Source: Maribacter arenosus (GTDB lineage: Bacteria > Bacteroidota > Bacteroidia > Flavobacteriales > Flavobacteriaceae). Taken from it: DNA of 64,000 nt. Shown piece after piece: positions 26,801 to 34,414 of this stretch. Positions within the stretch are counted from its first letter, which is position 1; each line of letters begins with the position of its first letter. The notes beneath the pieces were generated by a model. The model was not told the DNA's origin, searched no databases, and saw only the letters and a list, made by a program, of their open reading frames with translations. Both the position numbers and the translations under genes were made by a program. Where the stretch lies: contig NZ_JABTCG010000001.1 in assembly GCF_014610845.1 (NCBI RefSeq), forward strand, positions 1,079,068 to 1,143,067. The letters are read 5' to 3'.

Positions 26801-27346
26801 GGTATCGTTGATTATGGTCGATTTTTTTACAAAACCGTATTTATCACTCGAGTTCCATTGGTACCGGAATGTAAGGCCTAAATCTTCATTGATTTCTTCG
26901 AAAACAATCTTGTTGCCATAGTTGTTTTTGTACAAATTTCTATGGGTCTTATAGATACCGACATATCTAGTGGAAAAAGGTTCCCATAAATAGGTCTTGC
27001 CATCGGCATGTACTTGAAGTAAGGTTTTACTTCCCGTAATTTCTGCTGATTCAGTAATTTTATCATCAGTATAATAAGGGAATAAAGCAGATTCGCTGTC
27101 TTTTCTTCCTGCGGTCAACCCACCATTACTTGAGATGAACATCCAGTGGTTTGAATCGCTAACGATGCTCATGAAGAAAGGCCTTATGGCATCACTATTA
27201 AAAATTTTATAATAGTTCTCATTTTCAAAAACTATTTGTTTTCCCTTTACTTCCACTTCTTTAAACGAAGCTTTTTGGTTTCGTATATAAATTGGATTTG
27301 TATTCATTCTTTTTATTTTTGGGTCACCCGTTTTATTTTCAATCAT
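23846..27346 (-). CDS. GH149-like beta-1,3-oligoglucan phosphorylase
   Basis: 1166 residues, no signal peptide, cytoplasmic. It has the layout of the large GH94-related phosphorylases: an N-terminal beta-sandwich (~20-330), a helical linker, an (alpha/alpha)6 barrel (~380-1000) and a small C-terminal beta region. The candidate catalytic acid is Asp668 in RPEWNDANNALVGNGVSMV, a motif characteristic of this group. These enzymes split beta-1,3-gluco-oligosaccharides with phosphate into glucose-1-phosphate. Size and neighbours (GH17, GH30, transporters) favour GH149; GH161 is the main alternative. The ATG at 27346 overlaps the sugar-porter stop (TAATG), and a second in-frame ATG at 27307 begins the part that looks conserved (MNTNPIYIRN), so either could be used. 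Confidence 0.8.
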   Translation of the reverse strand: MIENKTGDPKIKRMNTNPIYIRNQKASFKEVEVKGKQIVFENENYYKIFNSDAIRPFFMSIVSDSNHWMFISSNGGLTAGRKDSESALFPYYTDDKITESAEITGSKTLLQVHADGKTYLWEPFSTRYVGIYKTHRNLYKNNYGNKIVFEEINEDLGLTFRYQWNSSDKYGFVKKSTIINDTNNGIQVTVLDGIQNIIPFGVISDLQNRQSNLVDAYKKNELEAEVGIGIYALSAIIVDKAEPSEALKATIAWSAGIENAKYLVSSLQLDAFRRGKEIEQEIDIKAEKGAYFVCSDMALEPGSEKTWMIVANVNQSMVNISEITELIKSKTDIIPIIQEDIELGSGNLLELNGASDGIQLTADKLRNTRHFSNTLFNIMRGGIFDDGYHIEKWDFVKYIENASKKVFKKKEDLLRNLPEVFTLGHLKSLTEKDQDKNFKRLAIEYMPLKFSRRHGDPSRPWNRFSINTTNELDGSKILDYEGNWRDIFQNWEALAHSYPEFIESMIHKFLNATTFDGYNPYRVTKGGFDWETIEPDDPWSYIGYWGDHQIIYLLKFLEFIEDHYPNKLATYFKQDIFVYANVPYKIKSYRDILANPKDTIDFDHESDQRIAQKRIELGADGALLSDRNHFIYKVNLVEKLLATVLAKVSNFIPEGGIWMNTQRPEWNDANNALVGNGVSMVTLYYLRRFLNFLEGIVKNRPGKDSEVSIELAEFFNKVLSTLNKNESILTGKVSDKDRKTVLDGLGSAGSDYRTHIYENGFSGDKEAITKNDLLRFLEISKKYLDHSIDANKRDDNLYHAYNLMTIKNDSEVSISYLPEMLEGQVAVLSSGYISGAESLEVLDALKASALFRPDQYSYILYPNKELPRFDVKNNISTKNIEASALLKRLLKDGNKQIVLQDVQGNYHFNGTFNNAKSLIEALSKLPSEPYGELIEKDKDLLLDTFEEIFDHKSFTGRSGTFFGYEGLGSIYWHMVSKLLLSVQETCLLAIGNNESEVTIGKLLEHYYEINEGIGVHKSPELYGAFPTDPYSHTPATKGAQQPGMTGQVKEDILSRFGELGVFVSEGKLMFNPRLLRKEEFLKKAETFTYVNIKKDIEEIELEIGSICFTYCQIPIIYKLAGKEGMKVIMSDDSVLEYDRLNLDLATSKKVFERTGEIKQIIASINK

Positions 27347-28887
27347 TATTTTCTCACAAGCAGTTCTTCAACTTCTTCCAATGATTTTCCCTTTGTTTCA
27401 ATTACGAACTTATAGACAAACAGAATTGCGCATAATGAAAGAATCGCATATATGGCAAAAGTGACCGTTGGTCCTAGATTTGACAATTCCCAAGGGAAAA
27501 CCTGTGTCACTGAAAAACTGACCAAAGAATTGAAAAAACCAACTGCCGATATCGCAATTCCTTTGATTTTACTAGGAAATACCTCCGAAAAAAGGGTCCA
27601 CATAACCGGTCCTAGTGAGATTGCAAAAGAAGCCACATAAAGCAAGATAGCAATCAAGACCAATGTTGCGTTGATCTGAATGAAATTTGTAATCTGGTTT
27701 CTTTTAAAATCCAAAAATTGATCGTCATTCAATTTGGGTTCAACTTGTTCGAAAAGTGCTGCTTGGCCTTCAAAAGTCTTCCCTTTCAATTCTGTCAAGG
27801 CTGTTTGAATTTCAATATTACCAATTTTATCCAAATTTGCATCATTAAAGTCGTACGTTGCATTATTAAAGGCAAAGGCCGCCATCATAAGGGCAATGGT
27901 CATGAATGTAGTACCTATTAGTAATAAAGGTTTTCTCCCTAATCTATCAATTAACCAAATGGCCACCAAAGTGAAAACCAAATTTGTAAGTCCAACAACA
28001 ATAGCTTGTAGAAAGGATGAATCCGTACTACCGCCGGCTTGTTCAAATATGGTGGGAGCATAGTAGAAGATCGCATTGATCCCTGTAATCTGTTGAAAGA
28101 ATGCAATACCGAGGGCGATGGTCATAATGGTGGCATATTTGCTTTTAAACAAATCGGATAGTTTGCCTTTTGCCTCTTTTTTGGCCTGTCCCCTCTGAAT
28201 TTCTGCTATTGTGATCTCGGCATATTCTTCACCTCCGATTTTCAATAGTATTTTTCGGGCGAGCTTTACTTCATTCAGTTTTAGAATCAACCATCTTGGA
28301 CTTCTAGGTACGGTCCAGAGGGTTATAAAGTATATAGCCGCAGGGATCGCTTCCACACCAAGCATCCATCGCCAGCTTTCACCTTCTAAATTGACCAGAA
28401 AATAATTAGAAAAGTAAGCTACCGATATACCAATAACAATATTCAATTGATTAAAAGATACCAAGCTACCCCTAAGTTTGGGAGGAGCTATTTCGGCAAT
28501 ATAAATAGGGGCGATCAAAATCGCACCACCAATTCCAATTCCACCGATTATCCTTGCAATGATAAATTCGGTATAACCCGTAGCCATTGCAGACCAAGAA
28601 GCGGATATAGCGAATAGGGCAGCAACTATTATCAGTATTTTTTTTCTTCCAAATCTATCAGCCATAGGTCCTGCCAAAAGATTACCTGCCATAGCGCCAA
28701 AAATGACACATCCAACCGCAAAACCTAGCATGGAATCCGTCATATCGAAATAAACGGTTATGCCCTTAACCGCTCCTGAAATGACCGCACTATCAAAACC
28801 CAACAAAAATCCTCCCAATGCAACGATTAAGCTGATAAGGATAGTATAGGATTTATTCATTTTTATTTCCGGATCGATTTTTTTCAT
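27346..28887 (-). CDS. MFS sugar porter (glucose/H+ symporter type)
   Basis: 513 residues with twelve membrane helices and the sugar-porter signatures: GGFLLGFDSAVISGA, ADRFGRKKILI after helix 2, PIYIAEIAPPKLRGSLVS, PRSPRWL after helix 6, QQITGINAIFYYAPTIFEQ in helix 7 and DRLGRKPLLLIG. The loop between helices 9 and 10 carries a ~60-residue insertion (FNDANLDKIGNIEIQTALTE and so on) seen in Bacteroidota members. It would import glucose or short glucosides from the periplasm. The stop codon overlaps the phosphorylase ATG, pointing to coupled translation of uptake and phosphorolysis. Confidence 0.9.
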   Translation of the reverse strand: MKKIDPEIKMNKSYTILISLIVALGGFLLGFDSAVISGAVKGITVYFDMTDSMLGFAVGCVIFGAMAGNLLAGPMADRFGRKKILIIVAALFAISASWSAMATGYTEFIIARIIGGIGIGGAILIAPIYIAEIAPPKLRGSLVSFNQLNIVIGISVAYFSNYFLVNLEGESWRWMLGVEAIPAAIYFITLWTVPRSPRWLILKLNEVKLARKILLKIGGEEYAEITIAEIQRGQAKKEAKGKLSDLFKSKYATIMTIALGIAFFQQITGINAIFYYAPTIFEQAGGSTDSSFLQAIVVGLTNLVFTLVAIWLIDRLGRKPLLLIGTTFMTIALMMAAFAFNNATYDFNDANLDKIGNIEIQTALTELKGKTFEGQAALFEQVEPKLNDDQFLDFKRNQITNFIQINATLVLIAILLYVASFAISLGPVMWTLFSEVFPSKIKGIAISAVGFFNSLVSFSVTQVFPWELSNLGPTVTFAIYAILSLCAILFVYKFVIETKGKSLEEVEELLVRK

Positions 28888-28927
28888 GGCAGTAGCACTT
28901 TAGTATTTAAATGACTTTAGTTATGGG

Positions 28928-29212
28928 TTATTTACCGTGATTCGTGTAGCGTTGCCACTCATCATCGAAGTGTCCAGCCTCAACTAATTGAAAATTCCAA
29001 TTATTTTTAACAATACAATTAGCCTCAAACCCGTCTGACCATGTTAACTTACAATCCCTGCCAGGCTCATATGTATATTCTTTCTGGCATATAGTAGCGT
29101 TCTCAACTTTTTTCGGATTACCGGTATTCTTTCTCCTCACTTTGTCCATACAAGAAAGTAAAGTTATTGATAACATTGGGAGAAATACAAAAACTGAAAG
29201 TAATCTTTTCAT
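28928..29212 (-). CDS. Small lipoprotein of unknown function in the laminarin locus
   Basis: Start chosen at ATG 29212 (MKRLLSVFVFLPM), which opens directly into a signal with lipobox ITLLSC; a longer frame from 29248 adds 12 residues before it. The mature part is ~73 residues with three further cysteines (ATICQKEY, GRDCKLTW, EANCIVKN). It ends in FDDEWQRYTNHGK, vaguely like the (N)NEWQYYT segment near the start of GH16 domains, which may be chance or a remnant. No family recognised. It sits between the GH16 and sugar-porter genes, in operon order and strand, so it is probably co-expressed. Confidence 0.6.
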   Translation of the reverse strand: MKRLLSVFVFLPMLSITLLSCMDKVRRKNTGNPKKVENATICQKEYTYEPGRDCKLTWSDGFEANCIVKNNWNFQLVEAGHFDDEWQRYTNHGK

Positions 29213-29291
29213 TTCAGCTAGTTTGTTTGAAAATAATTTCTGAACCATGGATACATTGTATAATTCCTTAAGAATTTATCCAGGGATTCAG

Positions 29292-30401
29292 TTATTGGTA
29301 TACCCTCACATAATCAATTTCAAGGATGTCTTGGGTAAAGTTTTCCGGCACATCCCCGCCCAAAGTACCTCCTATAGCCAGGTTCATCAATACATAGTGC
29401 AGATTGTTATAGGGCTTGTTAGAAGAATTAGGCAGTTCATAGATCATTTCGTTATCCACATATATTTTTATGCTACTGCTGTTCCATTCCATAGAGTAAA
29501 TGTGAAATGCACTGGAAGCATCCGAAATTGAAGTTGTACCACCAGAGTTCATATATTCACCTGTATTCATGTCTCCCCAATGAAAATGAGCTATAACACT
29601 ATTTTTGTTCCATCCATTTTGTTCCATAATATCAATTTCTCCACAAGCTGGCCAACCCACGCTGCCATATTGGTCACCAAAATAGTTGCCTGTTTCATTG
29701 ATGTTCGCACCAAGAGTCCAAAATGCAGGCCATGTACCTTTTTCAATAGGAAGTTTGGCGCGAAACTCAATACGGCCATAGGTAAATACAAATTTTGAAT
29801 TTAATCTTGCTGAAGTATATGATTTAGTGGAGCTGTTTGTAGTGTATTGTTCTTTTAAAGCTACAATTTTTAGAGTGCCGTCACTCACGAATGAATTGTC
29901 AGCTCTATCGGTATAATGCTGCAGCTCATTATTATACCAACCCCCATTATTTGGTGGAATGACTTGATGGTGCCACTTTTCAGAATCAGGGCTTCCTTCA
30001 TATTCAAATTCATCTGAGAATACCAAGGTGGCAAAACCTTCGTCAGATTTAAAAACTTCCACGCTCAGCGTTTCATTGACAAAGTCTCCGGCTTCTGAAT
30101 AAGCCCATGCCGTAATAGTATACGAATGCGTACCAACTTTGGTGAATGCATGCTCTATGGAGCCAGAAGGGCTTTCTTGCAAATCCCCATTTTCAAATCT
30201 AAACGCATATCTGACAGCATTTTCGGCCGAGGCAGAAACCTGCACTACCCCTGAACCATCCCCGTTTGGGTTTGTGGCATCCGAACCAACTATGGTTACG
30301 TTCAACACTAGTTTGGATGGTATATTGTTGGGCTGTGAATCCCCTTCACTACATGAGATCACAAGCATTAGGATTATCAAGGCCCTGTGTAAATAGTTCA
30401 T
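29292..30401 (-). CDS. GH16 laminarinase-type endo-beta-1,3-glucanase lipoprotein
   Basis: 369 residues. Lipobox MLVISCSEGD; then a PKD/Ig-like domain (~35-125, with HAFTKVGTHSYTITAWAYSE) and a GH16 jelly roll (~130-369). The catalytic ExDxxE motif is Glu255-x-Asp257-x-x-Glu260 in CGEIDIMEQNGWN; WYNNELQHYTDRADN and GRIEFRAKLP...TWPAFWTLG are the usual GH16_3 landmarks. The extra residue of the laminarinase motif fits beta-1,3-glucan specificity. It is surface or periplasm anchored and would cut laminarin to oligosaccharides for the SusCD importer. It lies downstream of a hairpin that separates it from the glycan-binding lipoprotein gene. Confidence 0.92.
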   Translation of the reverse strand: MNYLHRALIILMLVISCSEGDSQPNNIPSKLVLNVTIVGSDATNPNGDGSGVVQVSASAENAVRYAFRFENGDLQESPSGSIEHAFTKVGTHSYTITAWAYSEAGDFVNETLSVEVFKSDEGFATLVFSDEFEYEGSPDSEKWHHQVIPPNNGGWYNNELQHYTDRADNSFVSDGTLKIVALKEQYTTNSSTKSYTSARLNSKFVFTYGRIEFRAKLPIEKGTWPAFWTLGANINETGNYFGDQYGSVGWPACGEIDIMEQNGWNKNSVIAHFHWGDMNTGEYMNSGGTTSISDASSAFHIYSMEWNSSSIKIYVDNEMIYELPNSSNKPYNNLHYVLMNLAIGGTLGGDVPENFTQDILEIDYVRVYQ

Positions 30402-30462
30402 TTTAAATATTTGATAAATGAGATTTTATTTCTATGTTCTATCATATGTACTTTAACTTATT

Positions 30463-30493
30463 GATAGGCCCCTACAAAAAATAGGGGCTTATC
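30463..30493 (-). terminator. Strong hairpin between glycan-binding lipoprotein and GH16 genes
   Basis: GATAGGCCCCT at 30463-30473 pairs with AGGGGCTTATC at 30483-30493 around a short A/T-rich loop. In the transcribed (minus) direction there is only a weak U tract, so it may be a leaky terminator or an RNA-stabilising stem that sets susCD and binding-protein transcripts above the enzymes downstream. Confidence 0.5.
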
Positions 30494-30589
30494 TGTTAAC
30501 TAGGCTAACTCAAACTAAATCTAATTGCACTGTGCCGTATGCTTTTTCTTTTATAGCGTTATTGGACAATTGGAAGAAATAAATGCAGT

Positions 30590-32755
30590 CTATCTATAAA
30601 AATAAAGGTTATCGATATACACAGTAATACTTGCATCACCGGCCACTAAATTATCGAATAAAATTTGAGTAACTTGAGATCTATCCATTGCAAAATCGTC
30701 CAGTGCTATATCTACACTTACCCATTGGCCTTGTGTTACCGTTCCAAAAGATTCCAAGTCTTCTTGTACCGGGTCAACCGCAGTATTCACAAGCTTAATT
30801 CCTAACTCCGTTCCATCAGCTGTCCAATAATCGACATGCACATGGGTCATGGCCGTCAAATCTGTAGGATTTCCATAATCTGTTACGATTCCCGTGAAAT
30901 CGAGATCAGAATATTTAATGGTATTGTTTCCTTCGATCTGGATTTCTTCAAAACCGGAACCAGACCATTCGGTAGGCAATTCACTAACCGTAGTTGGTGT
31001 GTATGCATCACTGTAAATTGAAATCACATCAGCCTCGGCGACGGTTGGCGTGGGTGCAGCACCAGTGGGTTCGATAGAAGACTCATTTAAAGCATAGAAA
31101 AATAAATTATCTATGTACACCGTGATGTTTGCGTCACCGGCTACCAAATTATCCAACAATATTTGAGTAACTTGAGATTTATCCATTGCAAAGTCGTCCA
31201 GTGCTATATCTACACTTACCCATTGGCCTTGTGTTACCGTTCCAAAAGATTCCAAGTCTTCTTGTACCGGGTCAACCGCAGTATTCACAAGCTTAATTCC
31301 TAACTCCGTTCCATCAGCTGTCCAATAATCGACATGCACATGGGTCATGGCCGTCAAATCTGTAGGATTTCCATAATCTGTTACGATTCCCGTGAAATCG
31401 AGATCAGAATATTTAATGGTATTGTTTCCTTCGATCTGGATTTCTTCAAAACCGGAACCAGACCATTCGGTAGGCAATTCGCTAACCGTAGTTGGTGTGT
31501 ATGAGTCACTGTAAATTGAAATCACATCAGCCTCGGCGACGGTTGGGGTGGGCGCAGCACTTGTGGGCCCTGTTGGTTGCCCATTATGGAAATAAAGGTT
31601 GTCTATATAAAGAGTGATGTCCGCACCAGCTACTAAATTATCGAACAATATTTGAGTAACTTGAGATCTATCCATTGCAAAATCGTCCAATGCTATATCT
31701 ACACTTACCCATTGGCCTTGTATTACGGTGCCAAAAGATTCCAAGTCTTCTTGCGCCGGGTCAACCGCAGTATTCACAAGCTTAATTCCTAATTCCGTTC
31801 CATCAGCTGTCCAATAGTCAAAATGCACAAAGGCTTTAGCTGTCAAATCTGTAGGATTTCCATAATCTGTTACGATTCCCGTGAAATCGAGATCAGAATA
31901 TTTAATGGTATTGTTTCCTTCGATCTGGATTTCTTCGAAACCGGAACCAGACCATTCAGTAGGCAATTCGCTAACCGTAGTTGGTGTGTATGAGTCACTG
32001 TAAACTGAAATCACATCTGATTCTGGTAATATTGGCGCCGGTGCTGCGGTTGTAGGTTCTTCGGCTTCAACTGGTGGGATAATTTCACCTGCCTCCCCCA
32101 ATATGATGTCATCAAAATAGTGTGTCGTTGGGGCATCCTTCTCACCATTGAAATTAAAAAAGAGTACCAATCTATCATATTTGTCAGAATCACTTGTAGA
32201 AAAATTAAACGTCAATTCTTCCCATTCATTGGCCACTGTTGTAGTACCCATAACCTCTTTATTAATTGACCCATCACCACTATCCTCTAATTTTATAAGT
32301 ATGGTCTGCTCGGCCGCAGGTGAATACACCTTAAGTTTAATAGCCTGATTTTCAGAAAAATCGACCTTACCGGACAAATCGAAAAACATACCAGCCCAAG
32401 GTTCTACACCTGCGGTCTGAATAAACTCAACGACTTTTTCTGAAGTGTTTATTCCAGAAGCAACTGGATTATCGACATATTCTAATGTAAAGGAGCCGTC
32501 TTTTTCCCCAAAAAAAGAAATCTCAGGGCCTCCACATTCAAAATCCAATCCGATGGAAATGTCATTCACGATAGGATCCTCTGGACAGCCTTCAACAACC
32601 GGTAAAGGTTCTGGTTCAACATAGGCCGAAGGTGGTGGAATGTCATCTTCCGTTTCGCAGGAAATGATAATGCTTATTATCCCCAATCCGAAAATTAATG
32701 CTATCAGGGGTAATCTTGTACTAATCTTACTTTTAGTGCTTCTATTCGTATTCAT
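30590..32755 (-). CDS. Multimodular surface glycan-binding lipoprotein (SusE/F position)
   Basis: 721 residues. Lipobox IISCETED near residue 31, then a galactose-binding-like domain (~50-225, ending THYFDDIILGE), followed by three tandem modules of ~160 residues. Each module begins A(A/P)xPTxxEADVISxYSDxYTPTT, continues SELPTEWSGSGFEEIQIEGN and ends with YIDNL(Y/F)F. No catalytic motif is apparent, so the modules look like carbohydrate-binding domains. Modules 2 and 3 are almost identical even at DNA level. The position right after susD, with signal and lipid anchor, fits a laminarin-binding surface protein that helps capture polysaccharide for SusCD. Module family (CBM4/CBM11-like beta-sandwich) is a guess. 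Confidence 0.75.
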   Translation of the reverse strand: MNTNRSTKSKISTRLPLIALIFGLGIISIIISCETEDDIPPPSAYVEPEPLPVVEGCPEDPIVNDISIGLDFECGGPEISFFGEKDGSFTLEYVDNPVASGINTSEKVVEFIQTAGVEPWAGMFFDLSGKVDFSENQAIKLKVYSPAAEQTILIKLEDSGDGSINKEVMGTTTVANEWEELTFNFSTSDSDKYDRLVLFFNFNGEKDAPTTHYFDDIILGEAGEIIPPVEAEEPTTAAPAPILPESDVISVYSDSYTPTTVSELPTEWSGSGFEEIQIEGNNTIKYSDLDFTGIVTDYGNPTDLTAKAFVHFDYWTADGTELGIKLVNTAVDPAQEDLESFGTVIQGQWVSVDIALDDFAMDRSQVTQILFDNLVAGADITLYIDNLYFHNGQPTGPTSAAPTPTVAEADVISIYSDSYTPTTVSELPTEWSGSGFEEIQIEGNNTIKYSDLDFTGIVTDYGNPTDLTAMTHVHVDYWTADGTELGIKLVNTAVDPVQEDLESFGTVTQGQWVSVDIALDDFAMDKSQVTQILLDNLVAGDANITVYIDNLFFYALNESSIEPTGAAPTPTVAEADVISIYSDAYTPTTVSELPTEWSGSGFEEIQIEGNNTIKYSDLDFTGIVTDYGNPTDLTAMTHVHVDYWTADGTELGIKLVNTAVDPVQEDLESFGTVTQGQWVSVDIALDDFAMDRSQVTQILFDNLVAGDASITVYIDNLYFYR
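30600..32030. repeat. Three tandem ~490-bp direct repeats within the glycan-binding lipoprotein gene
   Basis: Copies lie at about 30600-31060, 31100-31555 and 31590-32030, with a period of ~490-498 bp. The two left copies are nearly identical over ~350 bp, including silent positions; the third differs at scattered sites. Each copy encodes one binding module. Near-identity at silent sites points to recent duplication or gene conversion. Confidence 0.9.
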
Positions 32756-32790
32756 TTCACAATTTTTTAATTAATGTAATATATCGGTCA

Positions 32791-34404
32791 TTAGTTATAT
32801 CCATCGTTTTGAGGATAACTAGGCCCTAATAGATCCATTTGTTGCTGAGGAATTGGCCAATTTTGCATATACTCTCGAAGTATAACCTTTGGGTTACCTT
32901 CAGGGTACGACTCATTCATATTATCGTTGTTCATATGATCTAGCAAAAACTCATACAATTTACCGGTTCTTTTGAGGGTATACCAACGTTGCCCTTCAAA
33001 TGCAAGTTCGCGGGCCCTCTCGTCTAAAATTGCCTGCAGATCAACTGTGGTTACAGATGCTGCATTGGCTCTATTCCGTACTTCATTAATGTATTCCAAC
33101 GCTTTCGTATTATTTCCCAACATCATGTGTGCTTCGGCTCCTATTAAATAGGTTTCGGCCAATCTGTAGATCATAATATTTTTAAAGTGATTTCTATCAG
33201 TGGGTTCCACATTCTCATCAAAGAATTTCAAGACCCCTGGGTTTTGTCTCCTATAATAGAGCATAAACTCATTTTGATCGGTTTCACTATTTTCATATAG
33301 GTCCAATGGATCACCCAACTGTTTGCCTGGTGGGAGCGAAGGCTCATCGTTATAGGCATACTTGAAAATATAATAGGTATTGTCCTTTCTGTCATCATTG
33401 GGGTCCTCATTCAGCAAATTGATGGTATAATCATTCAATGATAGGAAACCTACTCCGGCCCCTCCATTTTCAATCGACTGTATCATACCAGGCGCATCGG
33501 CATAGGATGATACCACATTCCAGTTCATGATATGTGGACTACCTCCTCCTATTGTCTCATTTTCAAAATTAAGGGCAAACAATGTTTCAGAATGATCTAA
33601 TTCACCCGCAAATACTTCGGCAGTTGTTGCGGTTAGGCTATGGTTGCCACTATTTATTACAGCATCTGTTTGTGCGGCTGCTTCGTCCCAGTCATTTTCC
33701 CACATGGCCACCTTGGCCCTAAGATGCCTTGCCGCACCTTGACCCCATCTGCCAAACTCTTCTGGATTGTATTCCAGGTTGGTAATGGCAAAATCCAAAT
33801 CTGCCCTTAATAGCGAAAATATTTCCTCTTTGGAAGATTTGTCTTGTGGTACATCAAACGCATTTTCAGGAGTGGTAGGTTCCGTAGTGATAAAAATATT
33901 GTTGAAGAGTCTGTACAGGATAAAATAGGAATTAGCCCGCATGCATTTGGCTTCGGCCAAGATTTGGTTTCTTCTACTATCATCAATATCCTGTAAATTC
34001 TCAGCTCCTTGTATAATGGCATTTGCCCTGTCCACTATTTTGTAATAATTCACCCAATAGGCATTAACCCCTGAAGTGGTTCCGAAGTCCCCCAAACTTG
34101 CACCCCAAAGTAATCTACTGTATAGAGAAACTTCTCCGGTTATTCCAACTCCAAGGTCACTCTTGGCCTGTGGAATAAGTGGGTATGTGCCGTTTAAGCT
34201 TAAGTCTTGGTAAAGATTCCTATTTAAAGAATATAATCCCACAACTGCAGACTCCAGGCCTTGAGGGGTTGAATACAGGAAATCAACAGAAGTGTTCGAA
34301 AGAAGCTTGTCCTCTAGAAAATCCTCCCCGCAGGAAGTAAAAAGGAAAAGGCAACCTAGAATTGTATAAAAGCTTTTTGATAACATATTATTTAAATTTT
34401 TCAT
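32791..34404 (-). CDS. SusD-family glycan-binding lipoprotein
   Basis: 537 residues from ATG 34404, 10 bases after the susC stop; a longer frame from 34437 would overlap susC and lacks sense. Lipobox FLFTSCGEDF, followed by the family's FLEDKLLSNTSVDFLYSTPQGLESAV and the helical TPR-like core (EAKCMRANSYFILYRLFNNI). The C-terminal RxxELAFEGQRWYTLKRTGKL and NPKVILREYMQNWPIPQQQ segments are typical. SusD forms the lid over SusC, binds oligosaccharide at the surface and opens to deliver it. Substrate (laminarin) is inferred from neighbours. Confidence 0.95.
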   Translation of the reverse strand: MKNLNNMLSKSFYTILGCLFLFTSCGEDFLEDKLLSNTSVDFLYSTPQGLESAVVGLYSLNRNLYQDLSLNGTYPLIPQAKSDLGVGITGEVSLYSRLLWGASLGDFGTTSGVNAYWVNYYKIVDRANAIIQGAENLQDIDDSRRNQILAEAKCMRANSYFILYRLFNNIFITTEPTTPENAFDVPQDKSSKEEIFSLLRADLDFAITNLEYNPEEFGRWGQGAARHLRAKVAMWENDWDEAAAQTDAVINSGNHSLTATTAEVFAGELDHSETLFALNFENETIGGGSPHIMNWNVVSSYADAPGMIQSIENGGAGVGFLSLNDYTINLLNEDPNDDRKDNTYYIFKYAYNDEPSLPPGKQLGDPLDLYENSETDQNEFMLYYRRQNPGVLKFFDENVEPTDRNHFKNIMIYRLAETYLIGAEAHMMLGNNTKALEYINEVRNRANAASVTTVDLQAILDERARELAFEGQRWYTLKRTGKLYEFLLDHMNNDNMNESYPEGNPKVILREYMQNWPIPQQQMDLLGPSYPQNDGYN

Positions 34405-34414
34405 AATATTTTTT

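Noticed and set aside
30600..32030. Repeats as a CRISPR array or mobile element
   Set aside because: The ~490-bp repeats are coding, in frame and encode protein modules; there are no short spaced repeats, terminal inverted repeats or transposase in the window.
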